Below are positions 23,984 to 32,964 of a stretch of 64,000 nucleotides of DNA, piece by piece. A program made the translations under genes and the position numbers. This stretch comes from CAZWLY01 sp964634465 (GTDB lineage: Bacteria; Desulfobacterota; Desulfarculia; G963662305): contig CAZWLY010000001.1 of assembly GCA_964634465.1 (NCBI GenBank), positions 407,118 through 471,117 of the forward strand, written 5' to 3'. Each line of letters starts with the position of its first letter. Within the stretch, counting starts at the first letter, position 1. A model generated the notes under the pieces. The model did no database searches, was not told the DNA's origin, and saw only the letters and a program-made list of their open reading frames with translations.

Positions 23984-26239
23984 ATGTCTGAGCACGAGGT
24001 TCCCGAAGCCGCCAACAAGGAAGTTCTCGACGAGATAGTACGGAAAGACGCCAGGGCCGGCCGTCACCTGACCGGCTTCTGGTCGGTGTTCGCTTCCGCC
24101 CTCGGCGTCTTCATGGTGTTGTTCTATTTCTACAATGCCGGTTTCAGCCCGGTGGCCGCCCAGTATCACCGGGGCATCTATGTTCTCATCACCTATATTT
24201 TGGTCTTTATTTCCTATCCGCTTCGTGACAAGGGAGCCACGAATCGCCCCACCCTAATGGACATCGGCCTGGCCCTGATCGCGGCCCTGGCCGTCGGCTA
24301 CTGGATGATCGAGTTCGAGAACCTCAACTACCGCATGGGCGCGGAGAACGCCTACGACACCGCGGCCAGCGTCATCGGCGTCATCATCTCCCTGGAGGTC
24401 GCCCGCCGGGTGCTGGGCTGGTCGATGACCATCGTCGGCCTGGCCTTTCTGGCCTACGCCTTCTGGGGCGACTACCTCGACTACATTCCCGTCATCAATG
24501 TCTTCGCCCACGACGGCTTCACCTTCAAGCGGGCCTTGAATCACATCTATCTCAAGCAGGAGGGCGTGTTCGGCATCATGGCCGACGTCCTGGTGACCTA
24601 CGTCATCCTGTTCATCTTCTTCGGCGCGTTTCTCAAGGCCTCGGGCTGCTCGCGCTTCTTCCTCGACCTGCCCATGGCTCTGGCCGGTCGGACCGTCGGC
24701 GGTCCGGCCAAGGTGGCGGTCATCGCCTCGGGTTTCTTCGGTTCGGTTTCGGGCTCGGCCATCGCCAACACCGTCTCCACCGGCGCCTTCACCATCCCCC
24801 TGATGAAGAAGGCCGGCTTCCGCCCCCACGTGGCCGGGGCGATCGAGCCCGCGGCCTCCATCGGCGGGATGTTCATGCCGCCGATCATGGGCGCGGGCGG
24901 CTTCTTGATGGCCGAGATGACCGAGATCCCCTACGTCCAGATCATGAAGTGGGCCGTCTTCCCGGCGGTGATCTACTTCCTGTCGGTCTTCGTGATGATC
25001 CACTTCGAGGCCAAGCGCTACGGCCTGGTCGGCATCCGCGAGGAGAACGCGCCGAGCGCCTGGCAGATCCTGAAATCCCAGTGGCTCTACTCCCTGCCGC
25101 TGGTGATCATCGTCATTTTGATGCTGGCCGCCTACTCGCCCGGTTACGCCGCCTTCTGCGCCACCGTCTCCTGCGTGGTCGTCGGCCGGTTGATGCCCAA
25201 CCGGAAGTTCTCGGTGACTCAGGTCCTGAAGCGGGCCCTGACCTACTGTCTGGCCCCGGTGGTGGTGGTCACGGCGGTCTTCAAGCTTTTGGATTACAAC
25301 TGGTTGGATTCGATCAACCTCGGCCTCATCGCCGGGTTCATGGTCAACCCCTACTCGCCCAACGGCCGGATGGACTACCGGGCCATCCTGGAGGCGATTC
25401 TGGAGGGGGCGCGTAACACGCTGATCATCGGGGCCACGGTGGGCGTCATCGGCATCATCGTCGGCACCATTGCGCTCACCGGCATCGGCCTCAAGTTCTC
25501 GGACATCATCATCAGCCTCTCGGGCGGGGTGTTGCCCCTGGCGATCATCTTGATCGGTCTGGCCTCGCTGGTTCTGGGCATGGGCGTGCCGGTCACGGCG
25601 GCCTACCTGATCACCGCCGTGTTGGCCGTGGGCGCGGTCTCGAACATGATCTCCCAGACCATGTTCGGCATCAGCTTCCAGGACATGCAGATCAACCGGG
25701 AGCTGCTCCAGCACGTCTCCTGGGTGCTGATCGCCTCGCACATGATCGTCTACTGGTTCAGCCAGGACAGTAACATCACGCCGCCGGTGTGCGTGGCCGC
25801 CTACGCCGGCGCGGCCATCGCCGGCTCCGACCCGTGGAAGACGGGCTGGACCTCCTTCAAGTTCGCCAAGATGCTCTACGTCGGCCCGTTCCTGTTCGCC
25901 TTTTCGCCGGGTTTCTTGATGGACGGTTCGTGGCACTCGATCCTGCTGACCTGGCTGACCATAATCCTGGGCACCATCGCCTTCGGCAGCCTGACCATGG
26001 GCTACCTCCTCTGCCCGACAAACATCATCGAGTGGCTCATCTTCGCCGTGGCCACGGCGATCCTGTTCTTCCCCAAGCTGCTGACGATGTGGGTCCCGAT
26101 GCCCGATATTCTGGCCGACGTGATCGGCATCGGGCTGTGGGCCGTGGTTTGGTTGATGCAAAAGGTTCGGATCAAGCGGGATCCGACCCTGACCCTGCCC
26201 ATCCAAGAGCGACAGGCGATGGCCAAGGCGTCGAGCTGA
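23984..26239 (+). CDS. TRAP transporter fused 4TM/12TM permease
   Basis: 751 residues with about 16 hydrophobic segments: an N-terminal four-helix DctQ-like part (about 25-190) and a DctM-like part (about 200-720). The DctM region carries GSVSGSAIANTVSTGAFTIP and PAASIGGMFMPPIMGAGGFLM, typical of the Na+-coupled transport domain and duplicated later as LVLGMGVPVTAAYLITA. Fusion of the Q and M subunits is normal for TAXI systems. It takes substrate from the binding protein encoded upstream and imports it with sodium. Confidence 0.95.
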   Translation: MSEHEVPEAANKEVLDEIVRKDARAGRHLTGFWSVFASALGVFMVLFYFYNAGFSPVAAQYHRGIYVLITYILVFISYPLRDKGATNRPTLMDIGLALIAALAVGYWMIEFENLNYRMGAENAYDTAASVIGVIISLEVARRVLGWSMTIVGLAFLAYAFWGDYLDYIPVINVFAHDGFTFKRALNHIYLKQEGVFGIMADVLVTYVILFIFFGAFLKASGCSRFFLDLPMALAGRTVGGPAKVAVIASGFFGSVSGSAIANTVSTGAFTIPLMKKAGFRPHVAGAIEPAASIGGMFMPPIMGAGGFLMAEMTEIPYVQIMKWAVFPAVIYFLSVFVMIHFEAKRYGLVGIREENAPSAWQILKSQWLYSLPLVIIVILMLAAYSPGYAAFCATVSCVVVGRLMPNRKFSVTQVLKRALTYCLAPVVVVTAVFKLLDYNWLDSINLGLIAGFMVNPYSPNGRMDYRAILEAILEGARNTLIIGATVGVIGIIVGTIALTGIGLKFSDIIISLSGGVLPLAIILIGLASLVLGMGVPVTAAYLITAVLAVGAVSNMISQTMFGISFQDMQINRELLQHVSWVLIASHMIVYWFSQDSNITPPVCVAAYAGAAIAGSDPWKTGWTSFKFAKMLYVGPFLFAFSPGFLMDGSWHSILLTWLTIILGTIAFGSLTMGYLLCPTNIIEWLIFAVATAILFFPKLLTMWVPMPDILADVIGIGLWAVVWLMQKVRIKRDPTLTLPIQERQAMAKASS

Positions 26240-26240
26240 C

Positions 26241-26371
26241 CCCCACGGGGGGCTTATTCCCACGGGGGGTTATTCCCACAGGGGGTATTCCCGCGCGGGC
26301 CTGTCTCCCCACGGGAGCTGTCTTCAACGGAGGGCGTTCCCCGCAGCTTGGCGGGGTTGGGTTCATCTTCT
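26241..26371 (+). repeat. Intergenic repeat element, copy E (core deleted)
   Basis: Begins with four tandem units of about 16-19 bp, each a small hairpin with TATTCCC spacing (CCCCCACGGGGGG, CCCACGGGGGG, CCCACAGGGGG, CCCGCGCGGG). It then continues with TTCCCCGCAGCTTG directly joined to GCGGGGTTGGGTTCATC. The middle of the element, seen in copies A and B, is missing, as if deleted between the two core hairpins. Non-coding. Confidence 0.6.
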
Positions 26372-26393
26372 GAGAGTCGAGGCTTGAAACGGC

Positions 26394-26419
26394 GGGGCCG
26401 CCTTTGGGCGGCCCCTTTT
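26394..26419 (+). terminator. Intrinsic terminator of the TRAP operon
   Basis: A perfect 9-bp stem GGGGCCGCC / GGCGGCCCC (26394-26402 and 26407-26415) with loop TTTG is followed by TTTTATT. It lies about 155 bp after the permease stop, on the far side of repeat copy E. Confidence 0.88.
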
Positions 26420-26429
26420 ATTAAACCAT

Positions 26430-26472
26430 AAAACCGACGGCCGCTGCTTGGCCTCTGCCTCGGCCGTCGGTT
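26430..26472 (-). terminator. Intrinsic terminator of the usp transcript
   Basis: On the minus strand a perfect 12-bp stem (arms 26472-26461 and 26443-26432, 17-nt loop) ends in TTTTATGG. It lies 29 bp after the usp stop codon and is back to back with the TRAP terminator. Confidence 0.82.
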
Positions 26473-26500
26473 CAGGGTGTTGTCGGGAAAAACTCGGCCG

Positions 26501-26944
26501 TCAGACCACGCAGACGATGCTCGCTCCCTTGAGCTCTTTGGCCAGGGAACTCGCCGTCTTGTTCATCCCGCCCAGGACGATGGTGCCGAAACCACGCTCC
26601 CGGCAAAGGGTGATGAGGTCCTTGGCCAGACTCTGCTTTCGGGGCTCGTAGATCACCTCGACCTTGTCCGGATCGAAGCCCATCTTGATCAAGTGCTGGC
26701 GGGTGTTGTTGATGAAGCCGCGGCCCTGCTCGCGATTGGTCTCCAGGCTGGCCAGCCGGCTGTGGACCTCCTTGTAGAAAGGCGAACGCTCCTGGGGGAT
26801 GTCGTGCTCCGGCACCTTCTCGTGGAGGCCGACCAGGGCGACCTCCATCTCCGGGCAATGGGCGAACACCTGGCCCACGTACTCGACCGCTCTCAGGGCG
26901 TGCTCGGAATTGTCAAAGGCGATGAGAATCTTCTTCCATAGCAT
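26501..26944 (-). CDS. Universal stress protein family protein
   Basis: 147 residues, standard size for a single UspA domain. It opens KKILIAFDNSEHALRAVEYV, with the conserved Asp, and ends with TIVLGGMNKTASSLAKELKG then ASIVCVV. The ATP-binding G-2x-G-9x-G pattern of nucleotide-binding Usp proteins is only partly present (GGMNKT in place of G-S-R/H-G), so ATP binding is uncertain. Last gene of the run prmA-rsmE-perM-rseC-like-usp, 32 bp after its neighbour, and followed by a strong terminator. Confidence 0.88.
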   Translation of the reverse strand: MLWKKILIAFDNSEHALRAVEYVGQVFAHCPEMEVALVGLHEKVPEHDIPQERSPFYKEVHSRLASLETNREQGRGFINNTRQHLIKMGFDPDKVEVIYEPRKQSLAKDLITLCRERGFGTIVLGGMNKTASSLAKELKGASIVCVV

Positions 26945-26976
26945 CTTGCACTCCTTGTCAATCTACTCGGCGCCTA

Positions 26977-27420
26977 TCAGGAATTTTCGCTCGAGTGGAC
27001 CACGCGTCCGATGCGCGGTCGGTAGCTGGATTTGTCTCCCAACCGCTTGCCCCATCTAAGAGCGGCCAGAAACGCCGCCGAGCCGAACACCAGCGCGCCT
27101 ACGACCGCGCCGCTGGTGGAAGTGTAGCCGAGGTTGGGTCCCATCTCCTTGCCCAGCACGGTCCCCAGTACGAGGGCCAGCACCGGGATCATGTAGATTA
27201 CGAAGGTGGCGGTGACAAACTGTTTGCTTTCCAGAACGATCTCGACGTGTTGGCCGGGACTGACGCCCAACGGATCCTCCACGTCGACCAGGTTTTCCTG
27301 GCTGCCGCCCAGCGCTTCGCACATGCCCTTGGCCCCGCAGTGGGCGCAGGCCTCGGAGCGGGTGGTACGGACCTTGGCCACGCCCTGGGCGGCGCTTTCC
27401 ACGATTCCAATCTCTTTCAT
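26977..27420 (-). CDS. RseC/RsxC-associated (SoxR-reducing) family membrane protein
   Basis: About 147 residues from the ATG at 27420 (27426 also possible). The N-terminal soluble part has the cysteine motif CAHCGAKGMCEALGG near residue 25-40, like the iron-sulfur-binding-type cysteines of RseC. Two membrane helices follow (FVTATFVIYMIPVLALVLGT and GAVVGALVFGSAAFLAAL). RseC-family proteins work with the Rnf/Rsx electron-transport complex or sigma-E signalling. No rnf genes are in the window, so the partner is unknown. Confidence 0.8.
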   Translation of the reverse strand: MKEIGIVESAAQGVAKVRTTRSEACAHCGAKGMCEALGGSQENLVDVEDPLGVSPGQHVEIVLESKQFVTATFVIYMIPVLALVLGTVLGKEMGPNLGYTSTSGAVVGALVFGSAAFLAALRWGKRLGDKSSYRPRIGRVVHSSENS

Positions 27421-27472
27421 CGGCATACTCAAAATATACCATGGGGGTCGAAGAGGCGGCAACTTTTGGCCG

Positions 27473-28597
27473 CTATTCTTCGGCCTCCCCGGCCGCCTCC
27501 TGGGACTCTGCCCGGCGGCGCAAATAGGGCAGGGAGAGGTCCAGGATGGACTTGACCACGATGGCCACCGGCAGAGCCAGCAGCACCCCCCAGAAGCCCC
27601 ACAGGTGGCCGCAGATCAGAAGCGCGAAGACGATGGCCGTCGGGTGGATGCGGATCATGTTGCCCAGCAGCAGCGGGGCCAGAAGGTTGCCGTCGATGAG
27701 CTGGATGACGGCGAAGGCGATGACCACCTTCCAGAAACCGGCGCTGAAGCCGAACTGGAACAGGGCGACCAGGACGATGGGGATGGTCGCCGCGGCCACG
27801 CCGATGTAGGGGATGACGACCGACACTCCGGCGATGAGGCCCATCAGGACCGCGAAGTGGAACTTCAGGATCAAGAAGGCCACGATGGTCACCACCGACA
27901 CGGCCGCCATCTCCCAGAACTTGCCCCTGAAAAAGCGGCTCATCTGGAGGTCGATGTCGGTCAGAATGTCGGTGAACAGCTTGCGCTGGGCCGGCACGAA
28001 CTGGCTCAGCCACCCGACGATGATCTGTTTGTCCTTGAGAAACAGCAACACCAGGAAGGGAACCAGGATCAGGTAGAGGAACAGGTTGAACAGGCTGGGC
28101 AGGAAGGTCAGGGTCTGGCTGACCAGCTTCCGGGCCAGTTCTTCGATCTCCAGCGTCAGGCGGGGGATCAGGTTCTCGATGTAGGTCGGGTCCAGATCGG
28201 TGGCGTAGCGGGTGTGAAGCTCCAGGATGAGCTTCTGGGTGGCCTGGGCGATGGAGGGCAGGGCGGCCACCAGGGCGGTGAGCTGATCGATCACCATCGG
28301 GATGAGCCACACCACCAGCCCGATGCCGGTGGCGAAGAACAGGGTGAAGACGATCAGCACCGCCGCCCACCGGGGCAGGCGTCGGTCGGTCAGCCGCCTG
28401 ACCATGCCCTCGAGCATGTAGGCCAGGACCACGGCCACGAAGAAGGGCGTCAAAGCGCCGCCCAGATAGAGGATCAGGGCCATCAAGATCAGGCCGATGA
28501 TCCACAGCACGGCCACCTGGGGGTCGAGCAGGCTGTCGATCAACCGTCTGATCGGCCCCGGCGTCTGGGAATGACTGGCGCCGTTGTCTGGATTCAT
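27473..28597 (-). CDS. AI-2E family transporter (PerM type)
   Basis: 374 residues from ATG 28597 (AAAGGATG upstream). About eight hydrophobic segments, with the soluble helical part in the middle (QLTALVAALPSIAQATQKLI) and the family stretches PYIGVAAATIPIVLVAL and IQLIDGNLLAPLLLGN. Members export the signal AI-2 or act as Na+/H+ or other small-solute exporters; substrate cannot be assigned. It lies between rsmE and the RseC-like gene in a minus-strand run. Confidence 0.9.
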   Translation of the reverse strand: MNPDNGASHSQTPGPIRRLIDSLLDPQVAVLWIIGLILMALILYLGGALTPFFVAVVLAYMLEGMVRRLTDRRLPRWAAVLIVFTLFFATGIGLVVWLIPMVIDQLTALVAALPSIAQATQKLILELHTRYATDLDPTYIENLIPRLTLEIEELARKLVSQTLTFLPSLFNLFLYLILVPFLVLLFLKDKQIIVGWLSQFVPAQRKLFTDILTDIDLQMSRFFRGKFWEMAAVSVVTIVAFLILKFHFAVLMGLIAGVSVVIPYIGVAAATIPIVLVALFQFGFSAGFWKVVIAFAVIQLIDGNLLAPLLLGNMIRIHPTAIVFALLICGHLWGFWGVLLALPVAIVVKSILDLSLPYLRRRAESQEAAGEAEE

Positions 28598-28733
28598 ACC
28601 ATCATCCTTTCGCGGGCCGGCTTCGGCCCGGATCTTCAATCGAGGTCGTAAACTCGCTTTTGCCACGGCGCGTTACGCCGGCGCTTTCCCGCGCCCGCGT
28701 CGATTACTCGTAGCCACATGAAAACCTCCGGCC

Positions 28734-29453
28734 TCAGCTCCCCCACGCCGCCTGGATCATGGCTACGGCCGTTATTGCCGCCGTTTCGGTTCTGAGCACG
28801 GCCGGCGACAGGCTGGCCGGCTCGAAACCGCCCATCAACGCCGTCCGGACCTCGCCGTCCGAGAAACCACCTTCCGGCCCGACCAGAATCGCCGTGTCCG
28901 CGCGGCGCTCCAGGTCCGCCAACAGGTTTGGCAGCGGTTCGCCGGCATAACTCAGGATAATCTTGTTCGGCCACGATTGGTAGCGCTCGATTGTCGCCTC
29001 CAGCGTGGCCGGCGGGACCAGTCGCGGCCCCTGGGAGCGACGGCACTGCTTGAGGGCCTCGATGACCACCCGATCCAGCTTGGCCGCGGCCCGGTGGGCC
29101 TGGGCTTTTTGGGCGAACTCGGACAGGATCGGGGCGACCTCGGCCGCGCCCAGTTCGGTCGCCTTTTCCACGGCCAGTCTCAGCCGCTCCCAGCGGACCA
29201 GGCCCAACCCGAGGGCGATTCTGGTCGGCGGCCCCGGCAGCGGCTCGGGCCGGTCGGTCACCTCCAGGACGACTTCGCCCTTGGTCAGTCTGGCCGCCAC
29301 CGCTCTCGCCTCGCCGCCCTGGCCGTCGAACAGACTCACCCGCTCGCCCTTCTTGAGCCGTCGGGCCGCGGCGTGGCCGGCCTCCGGTCCGGTGAGCCGG
29401 ATCAGGTCCCGGGCCAGCTCCTGGGGCGGAACATGGAATCTGGGCTCAGACAC
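28734..29453 (-). CDS. rsmE: 16S rRNA (uracil-1498-N3)-methyltransferase
   Basis: Methylates N3 of U1498 in 16S rRNA using SAM. 239 residues with an N-terminal PUA-like domain (RFHVPPQ, VSLFDGQGGEARAVAA) and a C-terminal SPOUT knot: ALKQCRRSQGPRLVPP, AILVGPEGGFSDGE and LSPAVLRTETAAITA, the characteristic cofactor-binding knot. It overlaps the end of prmA by 8 bp, a pairing common in many bacteria. Confidence 0.95.
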   Translation of the reverse strand: MSEPRFHVPPQELARDLIRLTGPEAGHAAARRLKKGERVSLFDGQGGEARAVAARLTKGEVVLEVTDRPEPLPGPPTRIALGLGLVRWERLRLAVEKATELGAAEVAPILSEFAQKAQAHRAAAKLDRVVIEALKQCRRSQGPRLVPPATLEATIERYQSWPNKIILSYAGEPLPNLLADLERRADTAILVGPEGGFSDGEVRTALMGGFEPASLSPAVLRTETAAITAVAMIQAAWGS

Positions 29454-30354
29454 GCTCCTCTCCTGGTCTCTTCCGGTCCCTTCGCCGGGTGAAGGCCAAG
29501 CCGGCCCATTCGTCCCGACGCCTGGCGGCTGTCAAGTCCATCGCCTCCTGGTAGGCGGCGGTGATTTTCTCGGTCTCCTCGTTCAGCATGCCGCCGGCGA
29601 TCAATCGGCCGCCGGGACGGGTGAGTTCGATCAACTCCCGGCTGAGCGCCAGATGGATCGGCCCGGTCAGATTGGCCGTGACCAGCGGAAAATCCCGGCC
29701 GATCCGGTCGATGGGCCGGTCGGTCAGCTCCAGCCGGTTCTCCAGACCGTTCAGGGCCGCGTTCCTGGCCGCCGCATCCAGGGCCTGGGGGTCGATGTCC
29801 GCGCCCAGGACCCGGCCCACGCCCAGCTTCAGCGCGGCCAGGGCCAGAACGCCGCTGTCGACGCCCACGTCCAGCATCTCCGCGGGCAGTTCCTCCCCGG
29901 CCATCTCGGCCAGGAACTCCAGGCAGAGAAGGGTGGTGGCGTGGGCCCCGGTGCCGAAGGCCCGGCCCGGATCGATGACCACCCTCTCCAGCTCGGCCGG
30001 AGCCAGATCGACCTGCCAGGGCGGGCCGATCCACAATCGGCCGACTATCACCGGCCGGTGGAACTCCTTCCAGTTCTCCAGCCAATCGGCATCGACGACC
30101 GACCTTTCTTCGACGAGTCGGAGCGACGGGAAATGCTCCCTGACCCGTCGCAAGCGCTCTTCGAGCTTCGAGCGCCGCTCGGGCCAGTCCTCGGCCGGGA
30201 AATAGGCCTTGACCCGGCTCCCGCTTGCCGTCTCCTCCTCGATGACGCCCTCGGCTCCCAGATCGATCAGGGCCGCCGCGGCCGCCTCCAGGCCGTCGGG
30301 CCCGCATTCGAGGCTGATGAGCAGGTAGCTTCGGGGCTCGGCCCTGGTTGCCAT
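29446..30354 (-). CDS. prmA: Ribosomal protein L11 methyltransferase
   Basis: 302 residues, standard length. The N-terminal substrate-recognition domain opens RSYLLISLECGPDGLEAAA. The catalytic domain has the PrmA signature GRAFGTGAHATTLLCLEFL near 190 and SAM motif I MLDVGVDSGVLALAALKLG (usual form DVGTGSG), followed by DIDPQALDAAARNAALNG and the N-P-P-Y-equivalent VTANLTGPI. It trimethylates L11 at lysines and the N-terminus. First gene of the minus-strand run to usp, divergent from larB. Confidence 0.93.
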   Translation of the reverse strand: MATRAEPRSYLLISLECGPDGLEAAAAALIDLGAEGVIEEETASGSRVKAYFPAEDWPERRSKLEERLRRVREHFPSLRLVEERSVVDADWLENWKEFHRPVIVGRLWIGPPWQVDLAPAELERVVIDPGRAFGTGAHATTLLCLEFLAEMAGEELPAEMLDVGVDSGVLALAALKLGVGRVLGADIDPQALDAAARNAALNGLENRLELTDRPIDRIGRDFPLVTANLTGPIHLALSRELIELTRPGGRLIAGGMLNEETEKITAAYQEAMDLTAARRRDEWAGLAFTRRRDRKRPGEERV

Positions 30355-30444
30355 GGCGTCTCGATTGGGCTAAAGTGCTTTCTCGACTCAGGCAATTCAA
30401 GGAAAATTCTAATTCATCGGTCGGGATAAGTAAACCGGGAGACT

Positions 30445-31194
30445 ATGGGACCGAAAGAACTGATCGACATTCTCGAGCGGGTCGCCTCGGGCGGGGTCTC
30501 GCCTCAGGAGGCGGCGGACAAGCTGGTCCGGCTGCCCTTCGAGGACCTCGGCTTCGCCCGGCTGGACCACCATCGCAAGCTCCGAAACGGCTTTCCCGAG
30601 GTCGTCTTCGGCCAGGGCAAGACGGCCGAGCAGATCGCCGTTCTGGCCCGGAAGCTCAACGAGTTTGGGGCCCACGCCCTGGTGACCAGGGTCGATCCGG
30701 CCAAGGCCGAGGCGGTCAAGGAGAGGCTGCCCCAGATGGAGTACCACCCCCAGGCCCGGGCGCTCGTTTGGCTGGCCGGCGAGGTGGAGAGGGCCGGTCG
30801 GGGCAAGGTGATCGTCATTTCGGCCGGCACCTCGGATATCCCCGTGGCCGAGGAGGCCCGGCTGACGGCGGAGTTGATGGGCTCGGAGGTGGAGACCCTC
30901 TACGACGTCGGCGTGGCCGGGCTCCATCGGATCCTGGCCGCCTCGAACCAGTTGGCCGAGGCGAGCGTCTTCGTCGTCGTGGCCGGCATGGAGGGCGCTT
31001 TGCCCTCGGTGGTGGCCGGGCTGTGGGGCAAGCCGGTCATCGCCGTGCCGACCTCGATCGGCTACGGCGCCGCCTTCGGCGGGCTGGCCGCCCTGTTGGG
31101 CATGCTCACTTCGTGCGCGCCTGGAGTTTCGGTGGTCAACATCGACAACGGCTTTGGGGCCGGGTTCCTGGCCGGGTTGATCGATCGGGGTTGA
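30445..31194 (+). CDS. larB: LarB, nickel-pincer cofactor biosynthesis carboxylase/hydrolase
   Basis: 249 residues. The family C-terminal half is clear: VIVISAGTSDIPVAEEA, ETLYDVGVAGLHRIL, VVVAGMEGALPSVVAGL and the end PVIAVPTSIGYGAAFGG, similar to the PurE fold. LarB carboxylates and hydrolyses nicotinic acid adenine dinucleotide, the first step to the nickel-pincer cofactor of lactate racemase-type enzymes. larC and larE are not in the window. Start with GGGAGA upstream, divergent from prmA across 90 bp. Confidence 0.93.
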   Translation: MGPKELIDILERVASGGVSPQEAADKLVRLPFEDLGFARLDHHRKLRNGFPEVVFGQGKTAEQIAVLARKLNEFGAHALVTRVDPAKAEAVKERLPQMEYHPQARALVWLAGEVERAGRGKVIVISAGTSDIPVAEEARLTAELMGSEVETLYDVGVAGLHRILAASNQLAEASVFVVVAGMEGALPSVVAGLWGKPVIAVPTSIGYGAAFGGLAALLGMLTSCAPGVSVVNIDNGFGAGFLAGLIDRG

Positions 31195-31197
31195 GCC

Positions 31198-32964
31198 TTG
31201 AGCGGGTTGCTGGAGCGCTTGAAGCGAGTCATCGATGTGGCCAAGGGCGACGCCCCGGCCGATGCGGTTATTCAGAATTGCCGGGTGGTGGACGTCTACA
31301 CTCGGCGCATCCTCGACGAGCGGGTGGTCGCCCTGTCGGGAAACAAGATCGCCTACCTGGGACCGCCGGCCGAGGGACTGATCGGGCCCCGGACCGAGGT
31401 CTTCGACCTGGACGGCGACTACCTCCTGCCCGGTCTGATCGACGGCCACACCCATCTCGATTCGATGTGGTTGACCTCGGCCTTTGTCGAGCGGGCGCTG
31501 CCTTTCGGCAACACCACCTCCATCACCGAGGCGGCCATGATCGCCGCCGCCTTGGGGCCGGAGGGCGTCGAGCTCTACTGCCGGGAGGCCTCGGGCCTGC
31601 CGATGCGGATTTTCTTCCTGTCGCCCTCGCTGGCCCCGCCGTTTCCCGAACTGGAGACCTCGGCCGGGTTCGACGACGACGCCTTCGAGCGCTTCATCGT
31701 CCGGCCCGAATTCGTCGGTCTGGGCGAGACCTACTGGCCGCCGGCCGTGGACGGTGACGAGCGGGCGCTCTACCGCTTCGGTCGCTGCCAGGAGTTGGGC
31801 AAGTCCATCGAGGGCCACGCCGCCGGGGCCAGGGATCGCCGGCTGATGGCCTATCGGGCCGGCGGGGTGCTCTCCTGTCACGAGGCGGTCACCGTCGAGG
31901 ACGCCAGGGAGCGGCTGGCCCTGGGAATGGCCGTCCAGATCCGCGAGGGCTACATCCGCCGGGAGATGGAACGGGTTCTGCCCGAGCTGACCGAGGACGA
32001 GCTGGATTCGGGCCTGGTCATGCTGACCACCGACGTGGCCGATCCGACCGAGTTGGTCTCGGGCCAGGGCGGCATGAACCTGCTTCTAAGGAAGGCGGTC
32101 GCCCTGGGCGTGGACCCGATCCGGGCGGTCAGAATGGCCGCGCTCTATCCGGCCCGTCACTTCGGCCTGCGCTGGTTGGGCGGCGTCGCGCCGGGGAACC
32201 TGGCCGACCTGGTCGCGGTCGAGGACCTGACCGACTTCGAGGTGACCAAGGTCTGGACCGACGGCCGCCTGGTCGCCGAGAACGGCCGGATGCTCGTCCC
32301 GGTGGAGCGGTTCGACTATCCGGACTGGGTCAGGCGTTCGTTCGATATCGGCCCGGCCTCGGCCGAAACCTTCGAGCTTCGCGCCCCCGGCGAGCGGGCC
32401 GTGGTCCGGGTGGTGGAACTGGCCGGGGAGACGATCACCAAAGAGACCCGGACCGAGGTCCCGGTCCGCCGGGGGCGGATCGAGGCCGACCCGGCTCGTG
32501 ACTTGCTCAAGTTGGCCCACCTGGACCGCCGGGGCGAGAACCCGCCGGTCGTCGGCCTGGTCAAAGGCGTCGGCCTGAAAAGCGGCGCGGTGGCCACCAG
32601 CCTGATCTGGGACACCAACAACGTCCTGGTTGTCGGAGCCGACGATCATGACATGGCCGGCGCGGTCAACCGGCTGCTCGGCCTGGGCGGCGGCTTCGTC
32701 GTCTGGGCCGACGGCGGGGTCAGGGCCGAGCTGGCCATGCCCATCGGCGGCATCATCTCCGAGCTGAGCCTGGAGGGGTTGGTGCGGACCATGGACCGCC
32801 TCGAAGCGGCCTGTCGCCGGCTGGGGTGGCCGGAGGGCCGACCCTTTCTGGCCATGCAGACCCTGGCTTTCACCGGCCTGCCGTTCCTCAGGTTGACCGA
32901 TCGGGGACTGGTCGATGTCAAGCTCCGTGAAATGGTTGAATTTATCATTGAAAGTAGCGATTAA
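31198..32964 (+). CDS. ade: Adenine deaminase
   Basis: Converts adenine to hypoxanthine and ammonia in purine salvage or catabolism. 588 residues from TTG 31198, 3 bp after larB. Amidohydrolase metal motifs are present: LPGLIDGHTHLDSMW near 75-90, with a later His in IEGHAAGARD. The Ade-specific C-terminal domain is complete (LGLGGGFVVWADGGVRAELA, MPIGGIISELSLE). The next gene starts directly after its stop. Confidence 0.93.
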   Translation: MSGLLERLKRVIDVAKGDAPADAVIQNCRVVDVYTRRILDERVVALSGNKIAYLGPPAEGLIGPRTEVFDLDGDYLLPGLIDGHTHLDSMWLTSAFVERALPFGNTTSITEAAMIAAALGPEGVELYCREASGLPMRIFFLSPSLAPPFPELETSAGFDDDAFERFIVRPEFVGLGETYWPPAVDGDERALYRFGRCQELGKSIEGHAAGARDRRLMAYRAGGVLSCHEAVTVEDARERLALGMAVQIREGYIRREMERVLPELTEDELDSGLVMLTTDVADPTELVSGQGGMNLLLRKAVALGVDPIRAVRMAALYPARHFGLRWLGGVAPGNLADLVAVEDLTDFEVTKVWTDGRLVAENGRMLVPVERFDYPDWVRRSFDIGPASAETFELRAPGERAVVRVVELAGETITKETRTEVPVRRGRIEADPARDLLKLAHLDRRGENPPVVGLVKGVGLKSGAVATSLIWDTNNVLVVGADDHDMAGAVNRLLGLGGGFVVWADGGVRAELAMPIGGIISELSLEGLVRTMDRLEAACRRLGWPEGRPFLAMQTLAFTGLPFLRLTDRGLVDVKLREMVEFIIESSD

